Source: Cinclus cinclus (Eukaryota; Chordata; Aves; Passeriformes; Cinclidae). Taken from it: 64,000 nucleotides of DNA. Both the position numbers and the translations under genes were made by a program. Under the pieces are notes generated by a model. The model was not told where the DNA came from. It ran no database searches and was given only the letters and a program-made list of their open reading frames with translations. This document shows positions 44,701-56,150 of this stretch, in pieces. Position 1 is the first letter of the stretch. Each line of letters opens with the position of its first letter. The DNA lies in NCBI RefSeq assembly GCF_963662255.1, contig NC_085047.1:13818347-13882346 (forward strand). Direction: 5' to 3'.

Positions 44701-47700
44701 AATGGAACTACAAGGCAGCAAAAGTATTCACACTTAAGCAGAAGGTAAACTGATATATTTTATTTTCTGTTTTTAAACTGCTTGGTAGCTTGTTCTTAAA
44801 TTTTAACCAGGTGAGATTAGAGCTGTTTGTATAGAGTTAACTGCTCTTCAGCAGGAAGCTTAAAAAAAAAATTAAGATGATTAACAACTGGTAGCAAACA
44901 TACACTGCTGTCCATGACAACTCTAATGCAAATGCAAAAACAGAAAGTTCTCTGAAGAATGCCAAGCAATTCTGTTGCATTCACTTAGGAAGAGCAATTA
45001 GTCAGTTCCACTTAGCTTGCAAAAACTTCCAGTTTACTGTGCAATATGTGATTTAAATAAGCTCATAATGGAGCCTACTAAGCAGTTGTTGACATTAACC
45101 AGAATGTGCTTTTCAGTGAGTTATATTTAATTTATCTATTTATACATTCCATGAAAGACTGAAGTTTATTATGGCACTTATTAAGCACAACTCTACAATC
45201 AGATTGACACAAAAACTCTAAAAAATATTTGCAGGCTAAGAAAATTTGCCACTAAAATTACTGGAGTCTACCTTAAACTAGATTGACAATAGAGAAGATA
45301 AAATTATGCAAAACCTGAATTCTCTAGAGCAAAAGAATAAACTCTGCAGTTTAAAAGGGAATCTGATAGCTGCTTTACTATTCAATTTTGCAATTTTTTT
45401 TTTCCAATCAATATATAATTTATCTGGCATGTTGTTTTATCACAACTTTTTAAAGAAAACTCCCACCCAGAATTTTGTGAGGTGTTTTAGTAGCTAATCT
45501 GTCGGGGTTTTTTGCCCAGAATCTAATCCAGAATCTGTAATTCTTGGTAAGTATCCTAATACTAAGTGAAAGCAGGTGAAAATCCTTAGCAGTGACATGG
45601 TTGAAAAGGTGACTCAAGTTAAAGGAACTGGATTGAATTATTGGAATAAGACTATGATTCATAATTAGATTTGTATGCAGATATGCTGAGTGTTTGGATG
45701 CTCACATCCTATCCTAATAATCTCAATGGTGTAGGAATGATTCAGGAGTCATAAAAGGCAAGAGGGAAGGATAACTTGTCTCCTAAAAACTGGAGGTCCC
45801 TACTCTCTCCAAATCTGACACTTCAAGATTACTTGACAAATTTCTGAAGTGGTCTGGACTTCGACTGTTGTTAAGGTCTGCTCCCTTCTTGCTTTTCAGG
45901 TTCTGCCATCGACAATGCAGTGTATAAAGTTTCTGCATCACATCACATATGACTGCTCAGATTGCCACCAAAATGCCTCATTAACACAATACAGCTTCAT
46001 ATCAAGTCCTCAGACTCAGTCCACAGATGTGCCACCTCCTGTGAGCCCATTTGTCTATTTTCTTTCCTCAAGTATAAACATACTGCCAGTGAAATTTGTG
46101 AAATCACATAATTGTACAAATCAACCGTTTTGGTAATGTGTTCCAGATATCTGCTGTAACTCAGCCCACGCTGGCTGCATTGTGGACATTTTAAAACACC
46201 ACACAGCAAAGAGCAAGATGACATTTCACTATTTCTTTTCTCAGTTTTTTTACCAGACACATTTCCAAGGTTGATTTCCTGCATTTGAGCAAACAATATA
46301 TTGGCTGCTGTTTCTTGATTAACGGGAAATATTTATAGCTGAATGAGGGGATCCCAGAGAGCACAAGAAAATACTGTTGGACCAGTCACTTGCAGTCTTG
46401 CACATGCCTAAAAAAGTACAAAACTTACACTAGAAAAGAGATGCAAGAACCAATCAGACATTATATACAATACTGGGACCTTGCATATAAGCTGTTTTTT
46501 GCATCTTCCTCATCCAAGTAGCAATGGATGCAGTGAATCTGCACTCTGAATTACAAAATGTCCATAAATTTGGATATAAATTTTTTATGAACATTGAACA
46601 CTTTGTTTATTATAAATGCAGTCAATTAAATTAACACTGTGACCTAGTGATCAAAATAATCTATTCAGTTATTTTTAAATTCTCTGTACCAAATGAATTA
46701 AAATTACCCAAAGCATTTTATACTGGATATCAGTGCTCACTCAGGCTTCTTGGTCATCTTTCAGGACAATACCAAGACTTTTAATTTATACCTCAAATCC
46801 CAACTCTACTGCATCCCCTCCTAAATTCATAATACTACAGTGCAAGCACAGTGTCTGAAGAAGCAAACCCAGATTTCCCAGTCATATCTCACATGATTAT
46901 TTGCTCTTTAATTTTTGTTCACTGTCTTCAGTCACAGAAACAGCCTCACCTCCTGCTTCAAAATAGTCATTCAGATGGCTTTTTCTTTAAAACATGCATG
47001 CCTAAGTAGCACTCAAGTAAAATATATTAAAAGCTTCTCCCTTATCAAGTTACTCAAAGACTGGAAAACATAATCTTCACTTTCTTTGGAATGTGCAGGT
47101 GAAATTTGCTGTTCTATTTTTGTCTGAACCTCAGCATTTTATCCTCTAGATATCTTCCTTTACAACAAATTTACCTGGTGCAGACCAAGTGATGTGGGCA
47201 AGGTTGGAACACATGCTCTGTGCAGAGGCAATGGAGCCAAATCAGGTGCTGGTTTCAATACAGATCAAGGCTTGTACCACAGGATCTTTCTGAGGAGTGC
47301 ATGTTTTACAAGTGCATGATGTTGGGCCTTGTATGATGTGACACCAAGTCTGGGGAAGGACTTTCCCTCTGGCAGGCAGTAACATAGATCCCTGCTGCAA
47401 GGGAAAAAAAAATAATTGAAAGACCATTTCCAGCTTCAGGCAGTGCTTGAACAGAGACATACCAGGGGGATACCTCCACTCTGGATTAAATAATCATGCC
47501 TTACAAAAATGCCATATGGATATTTTGTCTTCCTCACTTTAAGTCTGGTTGGTTGACAAACATTTTAACTAACAGAATGAGGAAGATTGACATAATTATA
47601 CTGTAATTTTAAGAACCATACAAGAAATATGCAAATTCTGGGTTGGCTTCTACTACTAAAACTTTGCTTTTATAGGCTCATCTTTTTATATCTCCCAGGC

Positions 47701-49779
47701 TGTTGCTCAGCAACAAAAATGACACAGAAGTTATTCACATCCATCTAGTGAAAAAGACTGTCCAAAAGGAGACAAAAATAAGTTATCAAAAAAATCTGAA
47801 AAATCCCATTCTAAAGAAACTGTCCATCTATCTTCAGCTGTTACCATTCTTTTTCTTTTCTCACATCAGCTGTGCTCACCATTTTTCACTTCAATGATTG
47901 GATACACTTACAGGAGAGAAAGACCTCTCTGCCTAGGAGAGGCAGAGTTCTTAATTTTATTTGTTGTATTATTTCATAAAAGTAGATTGGAAGACAAAAA
48001 GGAAAGAGGTTTAGATCTGTTCTATGCCTAGCACTGTAATGAAAGAAAGATTTTCCTTTTTCCTTTTGTGACCCAATCCACACAATTTTCATACATGAAT
48101 ATTTGGGCTTCAGTATCACATGCAAAGTCTCATTGGGAAATGTCAATAATTTGAGTTATTTTTTTTTATTGGTGGCTTCACATCAGAAAAGAATGAAAAC
48201 AACTGGACTTAATGTCTCCATTAATAAACAAGAACGTGAAAGAAACTCACAACAAAACTTGCAGTTACCACCAAGGCAGAAAGCATGACAGGAAAACCCT
48301 AATATCTTGTAACAATCAAGATTTTATTTTTCATTTTCAAAAAATGTATCATAATAAATCCTGTTTAAGTACAAAAAAATTCTGCAGCAAAACATTTTTC
48401 ACCGTAAATTTTATGTTTCCCTTAAAATAAGATAATCATGGCATCTTTACCATTTGTTTTAGCCTAGAATCATTTTTTGCTCTAGATCCTTCTGTTCTCT
48501 CTACATATAAGAAACAAATAAGGAAACATTTCATAAATGTATAGAGTGAAAATAATATAAATTTCAAGGTCCAGAGGTCTCCTACTCCAAACCCGTGCTC
48601 AGATCATGTTGGTGGATTTTTTAAATCTAAAACTTGTCTCTCTAAGGAACATGTAGTTAACTGAGAATTCAAAAAATGAGTGAGCCAAAACTGGGAACCA
48701 AGGAATAGTATGAGACTTCAAACTTTTTATATTAATTTCATTTTTCTTTCATTTCATATTTTTACATTTAATTTTATTTTCATTTTTTACCTATTACTTT
48801 TAAGTAACCAATCTCATGGTGGATAGAGGAGGTGGAGCAGACTACATTAAGCTTCCTACTTAACATGAATCATCTTTCAGTGGTCAGGAGAACTTCAAAC
48901 TGCACTGGCATGCTGACCCAGGAAGAAACCCTGAGGCCTGATGCAACCATTTAAGCCTGCTCTACCTCGTTCAGAAGATAAGAGAAGTTGACCTCCAAAG
49001 ATTCTTTCCAAAATAAAATCCTCTATGACTCTTAAAATGTAGTGGTTTCCACCAAAAAAAGAGATTTTATCCTCTTTCATAGCTGTAATTTCTCCAGCAG
49101 CTGAGATTTTTAAGATATGATTGAGATTAATATGAGGTGCAAGAAAAATTCTGCAGTCTATTAAACATGGCACCAATGATAGTGCCAAATAATGATATTA
49201 GCCTCTGGAGTCATGGTATCAATAATGTTTTACTCAAAATAATGTAAGCTATTAAGATATTTATATTTGATATTTTTGCAAATATTTGATGTAGCAGAAC
49301 AACTGAATCTTACAGGCCAGCTCTAATTATATACATATATACAGCTACATATGAATAAATCCTATACTAAAAATAAAATGGATGGCTTGTTCTCTTAATT
49401 CTGTGTCATACAAACGTCCAGGGTTTCATCTCAGTTGAAATGCCACAAAGGGCAGGGACATATAACACTGCTGTCAAATATCTAATATGGGGAAGTGATG
49501 TTCATGTTATTAAAGCCAGCAATAAGTATAAAATCACTCTACATAAACTAAAAGGGTATCTTAGGTTTCCTAGAGCATTACCACATGGTGCTCAATGACC
49601 TAGGAGTTCTCTTTGGTCACAGGTAGTTTGCTAACTACATTTAATATTTGAGGGTTTGGTTCAGCTGGCAAAAAACGAGTTTAACACAAAAAGTCTGGTA
49701 AAGACTGATTAGCAGGAAAGTCTGAGGGACCTGGAGACTGGAATCTTATATTGTACCTCATATGATGATGTGATCTGAC
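41713..49779. other. unique AT-rich sequence, no gene seen
   Basis: The longest repeat-poor stretch. It contains T and A runs and a C-rich run at 43986-43999. Segments at 43020-43230 and 47160-47400 are GC-richer than average but match nothing I know. The open frames of up to 100 codons here overlap one another on both strands and show no protein signature. Confidence 0.55.
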
Positions 49780-50305
49780 CCCAGCCACCCCTCACAGGCA
49801 CTTGCTCATTCCCCCACAGTGAAGAGTAAAACTGAGAAAACTCATGGCTTGAGATAAAGACAATGATAAAGACAGTTTAATAGAGAAAGTAAAAGCTGTG
49901 CATGAAAGTAAAACAAGGAATTAACTCACCACTTCCCATGGACAGGCAGGCATTCAGCCATTCCCAGGAGACCAGGGCTCCATCACATGTAATGGTGATT
50001 TAAGAAGACAAACTCCATTCCAAATGTCCCCCCCTTCCCTTCTTCTTCCCCCAGCTTTATAAACTGAGCATGATGCCATATGTTGTGGGATGTTCCTATG
50101 GTCAGTTGGAGTCCGCTGTCCTGGCTGTGTCCCCTCCCAGCTTCATGTTCTCCCCCAGCCCATTACCTAGTGGGATGGTGTGAAGAGCAGCAAAAGTCTT
50201 GACCGTGTGTAAGCCCTGCTCAGCAGTAACAAAAAAACCTCTGTGATATCCACTCTGTTTTCAGCATGAACCCAGAACACAGCCCCATAGTAGGGGGGAA
50301 AAAAC
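49780..50305 (-). mobile_element. retroviral LTR fragment, minus strand
   Basis: I recognise the plus-strand text as the reverse of a common avian LTR: CCAGCCACCCCTCACAGGCA near 49782, GTAAAACTGAGAAAACTCAT near 49827, ATAAAGACAGTTTAATAGAG near 49866, CACTTCCCATGGACAGGCAG near 49930, CTTCTTCCCCCAGCTTTATA near 50042, and TGAACCCAGAACACAGCCCC near 50266. On the minus strand a TATAAA box (about 50057-50062) lies about 175 bases before an ATTAAA poly(A) signal (49876-49881), the U3-R order of an LTR. The promoter-distal (5') end is cut off near 50305 compared with the full family. No target-site duplication was found and no internal genes are present. Confidence 0.82.
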
Positions 50306-52207
50306 CCTTGCTCATTCCTCTCCTGTGTTCATACACAAAATTTACTCTTTAAACTTGGCTGATCACCACCACACACTGAAATATCTGATAGATCCCTTTG
50401 CCAGGGCAACCTGGTGTTTCTGCATTTGTATGTAATTTTCAAGCCAGAAAACAATTTGCTGTGAAAAGGAAATGCTTAGACAAGAAATGTGTGAATTTTC
50501 AATTTATCTGATTTCATCCTTTAGCATACCTATTTCCAGTTTTCCATTGAAATGTAAATGGACTGCACAAAATTGCAGCACAGTGTATCAGTACTAATTT
50601 GATTCTATTGTTCTGTTGTGTTTGATACTGGAAGTTAATTCATAAATACTTTAATATTAGTCTTAGTCAAATTTTGACCACTGCTTCACCTATGTCCTTT
50701 ACTTTCCAAACTTTTTTTTCCAAAATTTCCACCCTTACTTATAGGTTCTTTGTAATACTTTAAAAAGGATACATGGTGGTGTTCTTATGAGGTTGTGCTT
50801 ATCTGAGTAGTCTTCTTAAACTACTCCCTAGCGGAAACACAAGACAACCATCATCTCATCTTTCCTACAGATCTTTTCTTGAACAGAAGAAGGAGCAAAA
50901 GACAATGGAGGGGAAATGGAAAGGAGAAGGATGAAGCAGAACAAAAAATGTTGATTTTTACAGCAAAATTATGTATAAACCAGCACTAATTAATTTTTTT
51001 TTCAAAGGCTGTGATTTAATATAATTAATGATTTTTCCAGCAGACTTAACTGACAATGGTGTCCCTGTCTTAACACATGAACATGAATATTTATATGCAC
51101 AGTTGCAACCTGTCATCAGCAGTTCTTCCTATCCCACAGACATCTTGTACTACATGATATTCCACAGAGTAGGTATAAAAAAGAGGTTACGTTTAGCAGA
51201 AAGTATTTGTTCCTGGTTATCCCCTTCCCTGCTAGCCAGTTCAGCTCCCCTAATTTAATCACACTTTCCTGCAATAATGTTGGCAACATCCACAAACTTC
51301 TGAGGTGCCAGCAGAAGGTAGCAACTCCCTGGCACATCCTGCTCTTGCAGGGAAACAGGTCTTGTGTTCACCTGAGCCATGAAGCCAGGGTTCTGGAGTG
51401 TTAAAATTCCATTCTGTATCATGATAACCACTAAGGATGTTGTAACCTAAATTGTGAGGAAAAAATAAAAAATCAAATTGCAACAATAGAGTATCTCTCC
51501 CCTGTTTTTTTTTGTTTTTTTGGTTTTTTTGGTGGCTTTCTTTTTTTTTTTTTTTTTTTTTGATTGATTTTTTTTTTCACTTTTTCCAAAACCAAAGAAA
51601 TGTATTGCTGTACTGCTCAGTTGCTCAGCTCAAATGATAGTCCTTCCTGATCATTTCAGTATGAGGCCTCACAGTCTTAGGTAAACTCTTCACCTTTGTA
51701 CCCCAGCAAAGACATCAAATAACGCTAAAAAGTAAATTGAAGACTGCATGGTTCAATGCAGATGTAAATTTGTGGAATTCAGGATTCTTTCAGAGGTAAC
51801 ATAATGCTGATATTCTGTCTTACTTAGTGATGCCAAGAACTAAACTGATACTGTTCTTTTCCAAAGCTTTAAAGTTGGAGAACTCCTTCCATTCCTTCAC
51901 AACTTCTGTCTTAGCTGAGCTATTACTATATTTAAATACTGATTGAATTTCATCTCAGCACAAATATCCGTTTGTATGCATTGGCATTTTAGTCAGTTGT
52001 CTGGTACAAATTTTCATCTCTTATCTATCTGTGTATTCAAAATATAATAGTTTAAAATGTTTAACAGTGTGAGTCACTAATTAAAAAACACCATATCCAT
52101 TTTTCAAAACATTGTCACAATATTTATAACTTCTGCTATCTGAAAGGTGAGAATTTAGCTATGGATGCATTTATAAAATCCTAAACCTTGTGTTATTCTG
52201 AGTGTTT
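50306..52207. other. unique AT-rich sequence with a long T tract
   Basis: No exon or further repeat family recognised. The T-rich tract at 51504-51578 is listed separately. Confidence 0.55.
51504..51578. repeat. T-rich low-complexity tract
   Basis: Successive T runs broken by G or GG, including 21 T at 51541-51561. It is unlike a LINE or SINE poly(A) tail because no element is attached on the expected side. Confidence 0.9.
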
Positions 52208-52277
52208 TCACAGAACCACAGAATTATTTGGCTTGGAAAGGATGTCTGGAGAGCAACCATTCCAATCCCTCTTGCAG
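52208..52277 (-). mobile_element. CR1 LINE 3' end, minus strand, cut by repeat R
   Basis: CACAGAACCACAGAATTATT then TGGCTTGGAAAGGATGTCTG is the reversed CR1 3' terminus. It stops after about 70 bp, where repeat R copy B begins. Confidence 0.85.
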
Positions 52278-53010
52278 GAGACTGAAATATTATGGTTTAT
52301 GACTTAAACCTCTTTATGAAGGACTTTTGCCTATTATAGCAAAGGTGTCTGAAAACATTACACCACTGAAACCTACCCTAGATGGGCCTCCTGTCTGAAA
52401 CCTGAACTGTGAGTTAAACAACTTAAGGCAAACTGGAATAAAATGACACTATTGTTTGAAGCATCTGGAAGAGCATCCATGACAGGGCCCAGCCCAGCAC
52501 CTTTGGGGTGGAGGCTACAGCCCCAGGTTTTTCTGCTGCCAGGCTCACACAGTTCCCTGTACCAAACGAGGGAAGGAGAGGTGGCACAGCCTCTGGCCAG
52601 ATGCAGTGAACACCCATCCTCCACTGGGCAGACTGGTCCAACTGTGGGGCCTCCCACCCCTGGAAGGACACATCTGTGTGAGGGACAACAGAGGGGGTGT
52701 CATGGCCCTTTGATCAAAGGCTCCCCAAAGGGGTCCCCAGACCCTGCACCAGAGCACTGCATCTGATATTACATGGTGTAACAGATCCACAGCCTTGCAA
52801 GGGACAGTGTTTAACTGGTCCCCCCCAGGGAGGTACCTGTGTGCTCCCACCTGCCCAAATGGATATTAATCCATGGGATTCTCTGCTTTTCAGCAGGGAC
52901 CCTCACCACCAAGAAGACCACATGAAGGGAAACAACAAGATGCCACTGGGACCCTTGGAAGGGTGAAATGCTTCTACTCAATGTCTGACACTCCCTCTGC
53001 CACCACTCTT
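52278..53010 (+). mobile_element. unclassified interspersed repeat R, copy B, plus strand
   Basis: Homologous over its whole length to the reverse complement of 39995-40736, with moderate divergence and indels. Shared blocks are GACTGAAATATTATGG (52281), AAGGACTTTTGCCTATTATA (52319), TACAGCCCCAGG, GCACCAGAGCACTGCAT (52747), CTTGCAAGGGACAGTGTTTA (52793), GGGACCCTCACCACCAAGAA (52895), GAAGGGTGAAATGCTTCTAC (52958). The 3' end is pyrimidine-rich and turns into a CCCTT array. Open frames on both strands are not shared with copy A. Confidence 0.8.
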
Positions 53011-53290
53011 CCCTTCCCTTCCCTTCCCTTCCCTTCCCTTCCCTTCCCTTCCCTTCCCTTCCCTTCCCTTCCCTTCCCTTCCCTTCCCTTCCCTTCCCTT
53101 CCCTTCCCTTCCCTTCCCTTCCCTTCCCTTCCCTTCCCTTCCCTTCCCTTCCCTTCCCTTCCCTTCCCTTCCCTTCCCTTCCCTTCCCTTCCCTTCCCTT
53201 CCCTTCCCTTCCCTTCCCTTCCCTTCCCTTCCCTTCCCTTCCCTTCCCTTCCCTTCCCTTCCCTTCCCTTCCCTTCCCTTCCCTTCCCTT
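53011..53290 (+). repeat. (CCCTT)56 microsatellite; (AAGGG)n on minus strand
   Basis: 280 bp, 56 perfect CCCTT units, ending with the variant TCCTTTC. On the minus strand this is uninterrupted AAGGG, with a GGG run every five bases, suited to G-quadruplex or triplex formation. The open frames of about 160 codons through it are repeat artefacts. Confidence 0.98.
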
Positions 53291-55624
53291 TCCTTTCACA
53301 ATTCAGGAGATTTCTACAGTTTAAACAAAGGACTCACTTTCCAGTCATTGCATAACAACAATATAAGTGAGTGTTTGACATTGATAACTACAGTGCCAAA
53401 TTTCCATCCACTCTATGACTTTCAGTGGCCCCTGAAAGTGTTCAACAAATTTCAGCAACCTAAGTTATAACTTGTTGGACTAAGCAAGACCCTTAGGAAT
53501 ATTCACTTCGTCTTGAGCTATCTAATGCAACCAAGGGACCACTTGACTAGAACGTCCAACTTTCTCTCCGTAGAATTAATAAATTATGCTATCATAAACT
53601 AAACTTTTTAAATGTACATGATTATAAGAAGTAGGACTCCTTTTGAAAGGAGTGGTAAAGTGACTCAAAGGAGAATTTTTGATGCACGTTTTCTACCTTA
53701 AGTGTTCTCACTGAACCATTGAACCTTCCTATGCACATTCAGCTACATATCATTGTCACTGTCATTCCTAAGAGAAGGTTATAAAGAAATCCTCTTAGGA
53801 AAGCTTCCGATACAAAAAAAAATTGAACAGTTTATAAAATGATATTGAAACCAAGTGATAAATATGCAAATTAAACTTGCCAGGTGGCAGGAACTTTTTC
53901 AATGTTCCTTTTCACCTTTAGAGAGAGTCTGAAAGTCTTCTGCCAGTCTTTCAGTCTCAAAGTGATTTTGAAGAACACTTGATGAGTAAATTTAAAATTG
54001 AAAATTTAATTTCCAAGGTCATTCTTATACATTAAATTAAATACTTCAGGAAAAATGTAAAAATCAGGTATGAACACTGATAATGAAGAGAATGCAAAGA
54101 GCAAAGGGAGGAAAAAACTCTATGCAAGGTTGGAAGTAAAGGCTAGAAGCAAAAAAAAAAGAATTGCATCTATACAAAATCTTAAGGGTGTTCATAAAAA
54201 GTCAGAAGGGTTGTTGTTGGCCTGTTTCAATGTATATCCTTCCCTGCCTCTGCCCAGGAGAAAGCCAGAGAACTCAGAACAAACCTTCAGCTACTCAACA
54301 GCTTCTTTGTATAGGCTGAGATTAAGGATTTTAACAGCAGACGATAGAAATTAAAACATTTTACAGGCAAGGTATCTTTTTAAAATAATGTGAAATAATA
54401 TTTGAAATAGTTTCAACACCTGCGGCAGGTTGCAATGTCACATCATAGTGGTAGTTTGCATGCATTTCTGAGAAAACAAATGCAATATTTAAAGAATACT
54501 GTGACTTATATTTTGTCTGATGAAGATAAATATGAATGAAACAAGCTAAGCTGAGAAGTGTTTTACTGGTATTCTCTTTATTATTGTTACTGCTTTGCTG
54601 CCAAAAACATCATTTCAATTGACCCTATATAATGTGAAAGATGATGTGACTTTAAATTGTGTTATTAAGGCCTATTTAATTTGTTCAGTGCTAGACAATA
54701 CAGAAATAAAAGCAGTGCAGCATTAGTATAAATTGGCTATTTATTTTCCTTTTTGGTCAGCATGGGAAAGTAAAACTGAAACATACATATATCCTAACTG
54801 AAGAAAATATTGAACTAATTCTGTATTACATCTCATCCTCCAAGACTTGAAGAAAGTTGCAATATGTGGTTTCAATATGTCTTTTTTCTAAAGCAGAAAT
54901 TTTGCTAAATTAATATCCTATATGTGATCTCAAAAATACGTTTGAGTGTGTGGCACTGGTTTCTTTTCCTGGTCTTCTTAACTGTCATCTTAAATGAAAG
55001 AATGTCTTCAGATGTGACTGGGAGATAAGGATCCATGATGAGAAAAAAAACCACTCTCCTTATGCTTTTAATAAGGGCTTATCTTTATGGAATTGTCTGT
55101 TTTCAGGGGTCAGGATTAATTTCCTGTCAAATATATCATACAGACATTAACAGCAGTGCCTATCTAGTCCCGTTTCTTGTTTTGTCTTGGAAGAGGCTTT
55201 TTCAATATTAGACATCAGTTGATGCATCTAACTACAGCTTTGAGAAATTTTTGCATTTCTTAATTAATAAAACTTATTTTTCGAAGGATATGGCCTGTTT
55301 GAATTGTGATTTAGATAAAGGTTTCCAGTTATTTTCTTGCCTAACTCATGGTTTGGTTCAGAACTTGGCAGCTTTTTCATGCTTTTGCTGAAATTCATGT
55401 TGCTTCCTTTCAATCAGGTTTCACATAGCTTGCTCTCACTCTAAGAAACTGGAATATGACTAGGTTTTTCCTGAAGAAAATATAAAGTTTGCCAAGGAGA
55501 TATATATATATTTTAGTTTAATTCGGGTTTCAGAACCTAAATGCTACCATTTCCTGTCAACCTCATTGAAAACTCAATGAAAACTCAATGAAAACTCAAA
55601 GAAACTCAAAGAAAACGAGTGTCC
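53291..55624. other. unique AT-rich sequence, no gene seen
   Basis: Only small local repeats, among them a run of ACTCAATGAAA/ACTCAAAGAAA-type units at 55565-55615. Confidence 0.55.
55565..55615. repeat. short imperfect tandem repeat, ~11-bp unit
   Basis: About five units of AACTCAATGAA or AACTCAAAGAA in a row. Confidence 0.75.
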
Positions 55625-56150
55625 TCAGCACATGAAGGACATGAACATATAGAGGCAAGTTGAAAGAAGGCCACCAAAATTATCAGATGGATGGAGCAGC
55701 TCTGATATAAGGATATGCTGAGAGAATTGGGACAGTTCAGCCTGGAAAAGAGAAGCTTCACAAAAGCTTGACCCTAAGACAAGTGTCATCTAATTGTGGC
55801 CTTCCACTACCAGAAAGGAGCCTACAAGAAAGATGGAGAGGAAATATTTACAAGGGCCTCTGGTGACAGGACAAGGGGAAATGGCTTCAAACTGAAGGAG
55901 ATCAGGATTTAGATTGGATATTAGGAAGAAATTTTTTATTGTGAGGGTGATGAGGCCCTGGAACATGTTTCTCAGGGAAGCTGTGTTTCCCTCATCTCTG
56001 GAAATGTTCAAGGCCAGGATGAATGGATCTATGAGCAACCCGGTCTAGTGGAAAAGTGTTCCTGCTCATGGCAGAGGTTTTGGAATCTAGATGGTATTAA
56101 ACATCTCATCCAATCCAGGTCATTCTGTGATTTTCTGATTCATTCTAGGA
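55625..56150 (+). mobile_element. CR1 LINE 3' fragment, plus strand
   Basis: Landmarks: ATGAAGGACATGAACATA, GAAGGCCACCAAAATTATCA, GCTGAGAGAATTGGGACAGT, CAAGAAAGATGGAGAGGAAA, GTGACAGGACAAGGGGAAAT, TTGGATATTAGGAAGAAATT, ATGAGGCCCTGGAACATG and CATTCTGTGATTTTCTGATT. The tail is of the same type as 12299-12708, with the same landmark order, and is the most complete tail of that type here. A minus-strand open frame in it is meaningless. Confidence 0.96.

Noticed and set aside
51504..51578. Long T tract as a reversed retrotransposon poly(A) tail
   Set aside because: No retrotransposon body is attached on the expected side, and avian CR1 does not end in poly(A).
52811..53355. Open frames of about 160 codons on both strands
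   Set aside because: They are translations of the CCCTT/AAGGG array plus part of repeat R. They are not conserved in the other R copy.
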